8,945 nt of DNA, taken from contig DASSNG010000006.1 in NCBI GenBank assembly GCA_035688135.1, positions 1 through 8,945 of the forward strand. Direction: 5' to 3'. Origin of the DNA: JAIFWC01 sp035688135. GTDB taxonomy: Bacteria; Patescibacteriota; Saccharimonadia; Saccharimonadales; UBA10212. Positions 1 through 5,454 of this stretch are shown here, piece by piece. The notes beneath the pieces were generated by a model. The model saw only the letters and a list, made by a program, of their open reading frames with translations, was not told the DNA's origin and did not search any database. Within the stretch, counting starts at the first letter, position 1; each line of letters opens with the position of its first letter. A program made the position numbers and the translations under genes.

Positions 1-2
1 TA

Positions 3-416
3 AGCGGTGAACTGTCTAACCGCTACAGCAAGCTGGAAGTCCAGCGCTTCCAGGAAGAAATCGACGAAATGAACCGCCTGTACGGCGGCATCAAGGAAAT
101 GGCCGCCAAACCGGGAGCCGTTTTCGTGGTTGACGCCCTGCAGGATTCAATTGCCATAAAAGAGGCCCGCAAACTGGGCGTGCCGGTTGTCGCGCTGGTA
201 GATACCAACGCCGACCCAAGCGTCGCCGATTATCCGATTCCGTGCAACGATGACGCCACCAAGGCCATTACCCTGGTCCTTGATTACGTCCAGAGCGCCA
301 TAGAGGCAGGCAAGCAGAAGGCTGATAAAAAACAGCCGGCTGCCGACAAGGCCGAAAAAACTGAGCCAAAAGCCAAGCCCGAAACCAAGCAAACCGAAGA
401 AAAAAAGGAGAAATAA
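3..416 (+). CDS. rpsB: 30S ribosomal protein S2, C-terminal part (5' end outside window)
   Basis: This is the last 137 codons of ribosomal protein uS2, a small-subunit protein bound late in assembly next to S1. The reading frame is open from the window edge, so the start lies upstream. Typical S2 C-terminal blocks are visible: NRYSKLEVQR, then LYGGIKEM, then the core FVVDALQDSIAIKEARKLG, VALVDTNADP, and YPIPCNDDATKAI, all matching the S2 pattern (F-V-I-D, I-A-I-K-E-A, V-D-T-N, I-P-G-N-D-D). After the conserved domain comes a tail of about 34 residues (312-413) made almost only of Lys, Glu, Ala, Pro, Gln and Thr. It has no hydrophobic core and is probably disordered. The gene ends two bases before tsf, the standard rpsB-tsf pairing. 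Identification is very secure; only the tail is unusual. Confidence 0.97.
   Translation, partial: SGELSNRYSKLEVQRFQEEIDEMNRLYGGIKEMAAKPGAVFVVDALQDSIAIKEARKLGVPVVALVDTNADPSVADYPIPCNDDATKAITLVLDYVQSAIEAGKQKADKKQPAADKAEKTEPKAKPETKQTEEKKEK
405..410 (+). promoter_or_regulatory. Shine-Dalgarno site of tsf
   Basis: AAGGAG lies 8 bases before the tsf ATG at 419 and inside the last codons of rpsB. It is the best Shine-Dalgarno match in the window and fixes the tsf start. It contrasts with several neighbours that have a -10 promoter box instead of a ribosome site. Confidence 0.85.
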
Positions 417-418
417 AT

Positions 419-1018
419 ATGGCCGACGTATCGATTGATGAAATCAAGCGCCTGCGCGAACTGACCGGCGTAGGAATTACCGATGCCAAGCAGGCTTTGG
501 TAGATGCCGGCGGCGATTTTGACAAAGCCCTGAGCGAAATGCGCAAGAAAGGCCTGACCAAGGCCGAAAAGCGCGGCGAGCGCGAAGCCCGCGCCGGGCT
601 TATCGGCAGTTACGTGCATGACGGCCGCATCGGCGTACTGGTAGAAGTTAACTGCGAAACTGATTTCGTGGCCAAGACCGATGAATTCAAAGAATTGGTA
701 AAGGATCTGAGCCTGCACATAGCCGCCAGCGCGCCGCTTTACGTCAGCGGCGACGATATACCCGAAGCCGACCGCAAAGACGCCGAAAAAGAGTTCACCG
801 AAAAAGCCAAATCCGAAGGCAAGCCGGACAACATGGTCGCTAAGATAGTGGAAGGAATGCTAAATAAGCACTTCGCGGAGAAAATCCTGCTGGAGCAGCC
901 GTTCGTGAAGAACCCCGACCAGACCGTCGGCGATGTTGTCAAAGAAGCCAACGCCAAGCTTGGCGAGAACATCGTGGTCCGCCGCTTTCATCGCATGGCA
1001 ATCGGCGAAGTAAGCTAG
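419..1018 (+). CDS. tsf: Elongation factor Ts (short form)
   Basis: EF-Ts is the cytoplasmic nucleotide-exchange factor that releases GDP from EF-Tu during translation elongation. The 199-aa product starts with the UBA-like N-terminal domain (about residues 5-45, with LRELTGVGITDAKQAL). The EF-Tu-contacting signature TDFVAKTDEF follows at residues 81-90, inside the usual N-C-E-T-D-F-V-A context. The C-terminal part keeps ILLEQPFVKNPDQTV, another family block. At about 200 residues it is much shorter than the roughly 283-aa E. coli protein and resembles the compact Thermus-type form with a single reduced core subdomain. The start is set by AAGGAG 8 bases upstream. It is almost certainly cotranscribed with rpsB (2-base gap). 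In many bacteria pyrH follows tsf; here frr follows directly. Confidence 0.97.
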   Translation: MADVSIDEIKRLRELTGVGITDAKQALVDAGGDFDKALSEMRKKGLTKAEKRGEREARAGLIGSYVHDGRIGVLVEVNCETDFVAKTDEFKELVKDLSLHIAASAPLYVSGDDIPEADRKDAEKEFTEKAKSEGKPDNMVAKIVEGMLNKHFAEKILLEQPFVKNPDQTVGDVVKEANAKLGENIVVRRFHRMAIGEVS

Positions 1019-1028
1019 GCTAAGGCTG

Positions 1029-1034
1029 TATAAT
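1029..1034 (+). promoter_or_regulatory. -10 box abutting the frr start (predicted leaderless promoter)
   Basis: A perfect TATAAT is followed by only six bases (TAAGCT) before the frr ATG at 1041. With the usual 6-9 base distance from the -10 box to the transcription start, the mRNA would begin at or next to the A of the ATG. There is no Shine-Dalgarno sequence in the 22-base gap after tsf and no convincing -35 hexamer. Confidence 0.65.
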
Positions 1035-1040
1035 TAAGCT

Positions 1041-1604
1041 ATGGATAGAAACCAGCTTATCAGCGAGACCAAGACCAAACTGAATGCCGCCACCGAGCAT
1101 TTCCGCCAGGAAATCGGCAAGATCCGCACCGGCCGGGCGCATCCCGGTATGCTGGATAACGTTACGGTTGAAGCCTACGGCCAGAGTATGCCGCTAAAGG
1201 CCGTGGCCAGCATCACCACGCCGGAACCCCAGCTGCTGCAGGTCACGCCTTTCGACCCCTCGAACCTGCAGGCCATATCAGAGGCGATATCCAAAGACGA
1301 ATCACTGGGCCTTAATCCGGCTGACGACGGCCGGGTAGTACGCATCCAGATCCCGCCTCTTACGGAAGAGACCCGCCAGCAGATGGTCAAAGTCCTGCAT
1401 CAGAAGCTGGAAGAGTGCATGATTGCCGGCCGAAATGCCCGCCACGAAGCCATGCGGGCCGCCGACCAGGCCGAAAAAGATAAACAAATCGGAAAAGACG
1501 AGCGCTTCAGCTTGGAAAAACAAGTTGATGAACTGCTGGCCTCCCAGAAAACCGAAGCCGAGAACCTGTCGAAAGTAAAAGAGCAGGAAATCCTGACAGT
1601 TTAA
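1041..1604 (+). CDS. frr: Ribosome recycling factor
   Basis: RRF works with EF-G to split the post-termination ribosome so that subunits can be reused. The product is 187 aa, close to the E. coli 185. Family landmarks are the N-terminal helix leading to KIRTGRAHPGML (RTGRA at residues 29-33), the beta domain with VEAYGQSMPLKAVASI and LLQVTPFDPSNLQAI, the block RVVRIQIPPLTEETRQQMVK, and the long Arg/Lys/Glu-rich C-terminal helices containing RNARHEAM and ending DELLASQKTEAENL. The ATG at 1041 is the only start that gives a normal length. It has no Shine-Dalgarno sequence but a TATAAT box ends 7 bases before it, so the gene may be made from a leaderless mRNA as well as by read-through from rpsB-tsf. 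The usual upstream neighbour pyrH is absent. Confidence 0.97.
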   Translation: MDRNQLISETKTKLNAATEHFRQEIGKIRTGRAHPGMLDNVTVEAYGQSMPLKAVASITTPEPQLLQVTPFDPSNLQAISEAISKDESLGLNPADDGRVVRIQIPPLTEETRQQMVKVLHQKLEECMIAGRNARHEAMRAADQAEKDKQIGKDERFSLEKQVDELLASQKTEAENLSKVKEQEILTV

Positions 1605-1618
1605 ACTCAGGTTCAAAC

Positions 1619-1627
1619 TGTTAAAAT
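1619..1627 (+). promoter_or_regulatory. Extended -10 box abutting the rseP start
   Basis: TGTTAAAAT matches the extended -10 form (TG, one base, then TAAAAT at 1622-1627). It ends 7 bases before the rseP ATG at 1635. TTTAAA at 1600-1605, 16 bases upstream of the hexamer and overlapping the frr stop, is a possible -35. The 30-base gap has no Shine-Dalgarno site, so a leaderless or near-leaderless transcript is predicted. Confidence 0.55.
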
Positions 1628-1634
1628 AAAGCAT

Positions 1635-2843
1635 ATGCAGATATTCGTGTTCCTGATGGGGCTGTTGCTTTTCATCGGCCTTGTGCTTATTCATGAGTGG
1701 GGCCACTTTATCATGGCCCGCCGAAACGGCGTTGACGTGGAAGAATTCGGACTGGGGTTTCCTCCCCGGGCCAAAGGCATAAGGCTGGAAAGCGGGATGC
1801 TCTTGAGCCTGAACTGGCTGCCGCTGGGCGGCTTCGTAAAAATGAAAGGCGAGCACGATTCCGACGTCAAAAAAGGCAGTTTCGGGGCCGCGCCCCTCTG
1901 GTCTAAGACCAAGATCCTGCTGGCCGGAGTTACCATGAATCTGATCGCCGGCCTGGTGCTTCTGACCATTCTGGCCTGGATTGGCATGCCAAAACTTATT
2001 ACTCAGGACTCGGTCGGCCAGGACCAGTTCACGGTAGCCAGCGATACCCACATAACCCAGCAGAAGGTCCAGACCGGCACTTTCTTAAAAGATTCTCCGG
2101 CCCAGGCCGCCGGGCTTAGATCCAGTGATATCATCACCGCTATCACGGCGGACGGCAAAACAACCCAGATACATACCATCCGGCAGCTGCACGACGCCAC
2201 TGCCTCCCACGCCGGAAAAACCGTCCAGGTGACGTACCAGCGGCACGGCCATACCTTTACCAAATCAATCAGACTGACTCCGCAGGCGGCTATTGATGCG
2301 GCCGACAAAGTCTGCCAGCAGAAAAATGACCTCAGCCTATGCAAGGGCGCTCTGGGGGTTTCTCCCAACCAGCTGCAGATCCAGCGCAGTACCTGGAGCG
2401 CGCCTATCGTGGCGCTGGGCCTTACAAAACAAATAACGGTACTGACTTTCCAGGGGCTGGGCCACGCCTTGGGCGGACTAGGCTCGGCTATCGCCGGCCT
2501 GGTTACCAACAATCATCAGGCCAGGGTCAACGGCCAGGAATCAGCCAGCTCCCAGGTGGGCGGACCGGTAGCCATCGGCGTCGCTTTATGGGATTCCGGC
2601 AGTTTGGGCTTTAATTTCATGCTCCTGCTTATTGCGCTTATATCCCTGACTTTAGCCATCATGAACGTGCTGCCTATCCCGGCGCTGGATGGCGGCCGGC
2701 TGGCTATGGTGCTGGTTTCCCGCGGGCTGTTCCGGCGGCCGCTGAGCCGGCTGGCCGAAGAGCGCATAGTCGGAGCCAGTTTCCTTATAATCCTGGCGCT
2801 GGTCGCGCTTATCACGTTAGTGGACGTCAGGCGGTTCTTTTAA
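1635..2843 (+). CDS. rseP: Site-2 metalloprotease RseP/RasP-like (M50 family)
   Basis: This is a membrane-embedded zinc protease of the S2P (M50B) family, which cuts transmembrane segments such as those of anti-sigma factors and leftover signal peptides. The 402-aa protein has the zinc-binding HEWGH (H20, E21, H24) in the first membrane helix. A second hydrophobic segment spans about 93-116. A single PDZ domain lies at roughly 145-220 (TFLKDSPAQAAGL, SSDIITAI). The third zinc ligand is in NVLPIPALDGGR (residues 344-355, Asp 352), and a last membrane helix lies near 380-398. All catalytic residues are present, so it should be active. No substrate is evident in the window. It lies between frr and proS as in many bacteria, but uppS, cdsA and dxr, which often precede it, are missing. 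The next gene, also a membrane protease, starts 4 bases after the stop. Confidence 0.95.
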   Translation: MQIFVFLMGLLLFIGLVLIHEWGHFIMARRNGVDVEEFGLGFPPRAKGIRLESGMLLSLNWLPLGGFVKMKGEHDSDVKKGSFGAAPLWSKTKILLAGVTMNLIAGLVLLTILAWIGMPKLITQDSVGQDQFTVASDTHITQQKVQTGTFLKDSPAQAAGLRSSDIITAITADGKTTQIHTIRQLHDATASHAGKTVQVTYQRHGHTFTKSIRLTPQAAIDAADKVCQQKNDLSLCKGALGVSPNQLQIQRSTWSAPIVALGLTKQITVLTFQGLGHALGGLGSAIAGLVTNNHQARVNGQESASSQVGGPVAIGVALWDSGSLGFNFMLLLIALISLTLAIMNVLPIPALDGGRLAMVLVSRGLFRRPLSRLAEERIVGASFLIILALVALITLVDVRRFF

Positions 2844-2847
2844 AGCC

Positions 2848-3606
2848 ATGGACGCGGCCAAGCCACAGCCTAAGACGCCGCGTCCCAAACCAAACCTGGG
2901 CCGGCCGCTGCCGGTAATCCTCCGAACAATACTCATATTCATAGTCAGTCAGGCGCTTGGCTACCTTATAGTCGGGCTAGTCTACGGTCTGATTCACCCA
3001 AGCAGGAACACGGCAATAGGCGATTCCATACCGGCCCAGTTCTTTTATGTGCTGATAGCCGAAGGCGTTTCGGCAGTTTTCGCGGTTTATCTGGTTCGAA
3101 TCAGAAACCTGGACTTGGGCGTAATCGGGCTGGGGCGCCGGCCGGCATTCCGGGACCTCATAAGAGGCGCTTTGGGATTCGCCGCCTTTTACGTTCTGCT
3201 CATAATCGCCGGCGTGGTCATAAACTACTTTTCGCCGGACCTTAACAAGCAGCAGCAGAATCTGGGTTTTAACAATATCAATACCAGCGCCGATAATCTG
3301 CTGGCCTTCATATCGCTGGTAATTATCCCGCCTCTGGGTGAAGAAACGCTGGTGCGCGGCTATCTTTTTTCCGGCCTGCGCGGTTTCTGGCGTTTCTGGC
3401 CTGCGATGCTGGCTACCAGCCTGATATTCGGCGCCGCCCACCTGGAATTCGGCAGCGGCGGCCCGCTGGTATGGGCGGCCGCCCTGGATACTTTCCTTCT
3501 GTCGGTAGTGCTGTGCTTCTTGCGGGAACGCACCGGCGCGCTGTATGCCGGCATGCTGGTGCATATGCTCAATAACCTTATCGCTTTCGGAGTGCACTTC
3601 AAGTGA
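2848..3606 (+). CDS. CPBP family intramembrane glutamic protease (Rce1/Abi-like)
   Basis: This 252-aa integral membrane protein has the three CPBP (Abi/Rce1, DUF2318-unrelated) motifs in order: EExxxR as EETLVR (E165, E166, R170), FxxxH as FGAAH (F194, H198), and HxxxN as HMLNN (H239, N243). These are the catalytic Glu and His residues of the Rce1 type. After a Pro/Lys-rich cytoplasmic N-terminus (residues 1-20) there are about six to seven hydrophobic helices, beginning near residue 23. Known family members process prenylated CAAX proteins in eukaryotes; bacterial ones serve in bacteriocin immunity, protein maturation or regulated proteolysis, and the substrate here is unknown. It starts 4 bases after rseP, with only a weak AGGCGG upstream, so translational coupling to rseP is likely. 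Placement between rseP and proS is unusual. Confidence 0.9.
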   Translation: MDAAKPQPKTPRPKPNLGRPLPVILRTILIFIVSQALGYLIVGLVYGLIHPSRNTAIGDSIPAQFFYVLIAEGVSAVFAVYLVRIRNLDLGVIGLGRRPAFRDLIRGALGFAAFYVLLIIAGVVINYFSPDLNKQQQNLGFNNINTSADNLLAFISLVIIPPLGEETLVRGYLFSGLRGFWRFWPAMLATSLIFGAAHLEFGSGGPLVWAAALDTFLLSVVLCFLRERTGALYAGMLVHMLNNLIAFGVHFK

Positions 3607-3615
3607 CCGCTAATC

Positions 3616-3624
3616 TGATAAAAT
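3616..3624 (+). promoter_or_regulatory. Extended -10 box upstream of proS
   Basis: TGATAAAAT is an extended -10 element (TG, one base, TAAAAT at 3619-3624) in the 32-base gap after the CPBP gene. It ends 14 bases before the proS ATG at 3639, predicting a 5' leader of only about 7-8 bases. There is no good -35 hexamer and no strong Shine-Dalgarno site. Confidence 0.5.
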
Positions 3625-3638
3625 AAGCGGAAAAGCCT

Positions 3639-4901
3639 ATGAGACGCTCAGAATTATTTATCAAAACCCGCAAGCAGGCGCCCTCAGATGAAGAGAGCAG
3701 GAACGCGCAGCTGCTTATCCGCGCCGGATTCGTCCACAAGGAAATGGCCGGCGTATATAGCTATCTGCCTATGGGCAAGATAGTAATTGACAATATCTCC
3801 CGGATTATCCGCGAAGAAATGAATGCCGTCGGCGGCAACGAAGTGCTTATGAGCACTATACAAAGGAAGGAACCTTGGGAAGCTTCCGGACGCTGGGACG
3901 ATAAAGTGGTTGACGCGTGGTTTAAGACCAAGTTGGCTAACGGTACCGAAGTCGGTATCGGGTGGAGCCATGAGGAGCCTATAGTCAGCATGCTCAAAGA
4001 CCACATTAATTCTTATAAGGATCTGCCCATCTATCCTTACCAGATACAGACTAAGTTCCGGAATGAGCTTAGGGCTAAGTCCGGATTGCTGCGCGGGCGT
4101 GAGTTTCTGATGAAAGATATGTATTCATTCAGCCGCAGCCATCGGGAGCACGACCAGTTTTATGAAAAAGTGGCCGGCGCCTACATGAAGATTTACGATA
4201 GGATGGGTTTTTCGGGCATAACTTACCGCACTTTCGCTTCGGGCGGCAGTTTCAGCCGGTTCTCCGATGAATTCCAGGTCCTCAGCCACGTGGGCGAAGA
4301 CACCATCTATATAGACGAAAAAATGAAGATCGCCGTCAACAAAGAAGTTACCGACCAGGAAACGCTCAACCACCTTAAGCTGGACATGGGCCAGCTTAAA
4401 GAAGAAAAAGCCGTAGAAGTAGGTAATATCTTTTCGCTGGGCACCAAGTACAGCGACGCCTTGGGGCTCAAGTTCACGGATGAAAAAGGCCAGCAGCAGC
4501 CACCGATCATGGGCTGCTACGGTATCGGCGTCAGCCGTCTGATGGGCCTTATAGCTGAACACTTCGCTGACGACAAAGGCCTGGTATGGCCGGAAAACGT
4601 TGCGCCCTACCAGGTATACCTGGTAGGCGTGGGCGACAGCGAACAGGTTAAGCAGGCCGCCGATGAAATATACGGAAATCTAACAGAATCGGGCGTCAGT
4701 ATCATGTATGATGACCGCGACGAACGTCCTGGAGAGAAGTTTGCCGACGCTGACCTGATCGGCATTCCCTACAGGGTGGTTGTCAGTGAAAAAAGTTTGG
4801 CCGCAGGCGGCTGCGAGCTTAAGAAGCGCACATCATCAGGGACAGAAGTGCTTTCCAAAGACCAGCTGGCCGAACGTCTAAAAATTCCTTTACAAGCCTG
4901 A
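3639..4901 (+). CDS. proS: Prolyl-tRNA synthetase, short form without the editing insertion
   Basis: This class II aminoacyl-tRNA synthetase charges tRNA-Pro with proline. The 420-aa protein opens with MRRSELFIKTRKQAP, typical of bacterial ProRS, followed by the motif 1 region (MAGVYSYLPMGKIVI). Motif 2 lies at about 138-164 (KFRNELR, LLRGREFLMKDMYSF) and motif 3 at 292-302 (GCYGIGVSRLM). The C-terminal anticodon-binding domain covers roughly 310-420 (VYLVGVG, MYDDRDERPGEKFADADLIGIPYRV). E. coli ProRS is 572 aa because of an INS domain of about 180 residues between motifs 2 and 3 that hydrolyses Ala-tRNA-Pro; here only about 130 residues separate the motifs, so INS is absent. That short form is known in alphaproteobacteria and mitochondria. 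The conserved VEVGHIF appears as VEVGNIF. The start is the first Met giving the family N-terminus. Confidence 0.95.
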   Translation: MRRSELFIKTRKQAPSDEESRNAQLLIRAGFVHKEMAGVYSYLPMGKIVIDNISRIIREEMNAVGGNEVLMSTIQRKEPWEASGRWDDKVVDAWFKTKLANGTEVGIGWSHEEPIVSMLKDHINSYKDLPIYPYQIQTKFRNELRAKSGLLRGREFLMKDMYSFSRSHREHDQFYEKVAGAYMKIYDRMGFSGITYRTFASGGSFSRFSDEFQVLSHVGEDTIYIDEKMKIAVNKEVTDQETLNHLKLDMGQLKEEKAVEVGNIFSLGTKYSDALGLKFTDEKGQQQPPIMGCYGIGVSRLMGLIAEHFADDKGLVWPENVAPYQVYLVGVGDSEQVKQAADEIYGNLTESGVSIMYDDRDERPGEKFADADLIGIPYRVVVSEKSLAAGGCELKKRTSSGTEVLSKDQLAERLKIPLQA

Positions 4902-4907
4902 TATAAT
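4899..4907 (+). promoter_or_regulatory. Extended -10 promoter of greA overlapping the proS stop codon
   Basis: TGATATAAT is a perfect TATAAT hexamer (4902-4907) with the extended TGn element. The TGA is also the proS stop. Transcription would begin near 4914, giving greA a leader of about 50 bases, the longest in the window. No proper -35 at 17 bases is seen, which fits an extended -10 promoter. Confidence 0.65.
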
Positions 4908-4947
4908 ATTTGGAATCCTATGTTTTGAGGGCACAAAGCTGGGGTAA

Positions 4948-4953
4948 GAAAGG
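4948..4953 (+). promoter_or_regulatory. Shine-Dalgarno-like site of greA
   Basis: GAAAGG lies 10 bases before the ATG at 4964, separated by a T-rich spacer. It supports ATG 4964 over the in-frame TTG at 4910, which would add 18 residues without resemblance to GreA and sits almost on the -10 box. Confidence 0.6.
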
Positions 4954-4963
4954 TTATTTTTTT

Positions 4964-5425
4964 ATGGTTAAAAAAATCTACAATCTGACACAGGAAGGCG
5001 TTGACGAGCTAAAAAACGAACACGCCGCCTTAGTCGCCCAGCGGCCGCAGGTAGCGGACCGTATAAAGTATGCCCGCGAACTCGGTGATTTAAGCGAGAA
5101 CGCCGAGTATCAGACAGCCCGCGAAGAGCAGGACCGTTTGGAGTCCCGCATCTCCGAGCTGGAGCATATCCTTCAAAGTGTAAAAATTATCAAAAAACCC
5201 AAAAACGACGGGCATGTCCGGCTGGGCTCCAGCGTGGAGCTCAAAGACGGCGGCAAGCCGCTGCACTACCAGGTGGTAGGCACTATGGAGGCCGACCCGG
5301 CCGCCGGCAAAATCAGCGACGAATCCCCCATAGGCAAGGCGCTGCTTGGCAAAAAGGTAGGGGACAAGGTAGAAATCACCACTCCGGCCGGCTCGCACAC
5401 CTACACCGTTAAAGAGATTTCTTAA
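4964..5425 (+). CDS. greA: Transcription elongation factor GreA
   Basis: GreA enters the secondary channel of RNA polymerase and stimulates cleavage of the 3' end of backtracked RNA. The product from ATG 4964 is 153 aa, near the usual 158. It begins MVKKIYNLTQEGVDELKNE and forms the N-terminal coiled-coil hairpin. The tip motif GDLSENAEYQTAREEQ carries the two acidic residues needed for cleavage (D42, E45). After about residue 80 comes the C-terminal FKBP-like domain with RLGSSVELKD, YQVVGTMEADPAAGKISDESPIGKALLG and KVGDKVEITTPAG, all standard GreA blocks. The gene has its own extended -10 promoter at the proS stop and a Shine-Dalgarno-like GAAAGG. A longer frame open from TTG 4910 is rejected as the start. 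A hairpin-forming sequence (5223-5243) falls at the junction of the two domains. Confidence 0.97.
   Translation: MVKKIYNLTQEGVDELKNEHAALVAQRPQVADRIKYARELGDLSENAEYQTAREEQDRLESRISELEHILQSVKIIKKPKNDGHVRLGSSVELKDGGKPLHYQVVGTMEADPAAGKISDESPIGKALLGKKVGDKVEITTPAGSHTYTVKEIS
5223..5243 (+). repeat. Hairpin-forming sequence within greA
   Basis: GCTCCA (5226-5231) and TGGAGC (5235-5240) are perfect inverted arms with a 3-base loop. Three more pairs outside (one G-U) give a 9-pair stem. It lies where the coiled-coil domain of GreA meets the C-terminal domain. No T-run follows, so it is not a terminator. Confidence 0.5.
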
Positions 5426-5441
5426 CTTACAACCTGTCATC

Positions 5442-5447
5442 TATAAT
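5442..5447 (+). promoter_or_regulatory. -10 box abutting the lysS start (predicted leaderless promoter)
   Basis: A perfect TATAAT is followed by seven bases (TTAAGCT) and the lysS ATG at 5455. The arrangement is almost identical to that before frr. No Shine-Dalgarno sequence is present in the 29-base gap after greA, and no clear -35 hexamer is seen. Confidence 0.65.
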
Positions 5448-5454
5448 TTAAGCT

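Noticed and set aside
2339..2614. 91-codon plus-strand frame inside rseP
   Set aside because: It is an out-of-frame shadow within the conserved protease gene, with repetitive Gly/Arg/Gln composition and no own ribosome site.
2786..2791. Exact TATAAT inside the end of rseP as a promoter for the CPBP gene
   Set aside because: It encodes part of a conserved hydrophobic helix, has neither the TGn extension nor a -35, and lies 56 bases before the ATG, unlike the abutting boxes elsewhere. The 4-base gap favours cotranscription.
1302..3597. Long antisense open frames (for example 1302-2051 and 2977-3597 on the minus strand)
   Set aside because: They lie entirely opposite well-identified genes, show no recognisable domains, and reflect codon bias of the sense strand.
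3607..3630. CCGCT/AGCGG inverted repeat around the proS -10 box as an operator
   Set aside because: Only five perfect pairs with an immediate mismatch; common by chance in GC-rich sequence.
4910..4963. Upstream in-frame TTG start giving greA 18 extra N-terminal residues
   Set aside because: The TTG begins two bases after the TATAAT box, the added residues do not resemble GreA, and ATG 4964 has a Shine-Dalgarno-like site and gives the normal family N-terminus.
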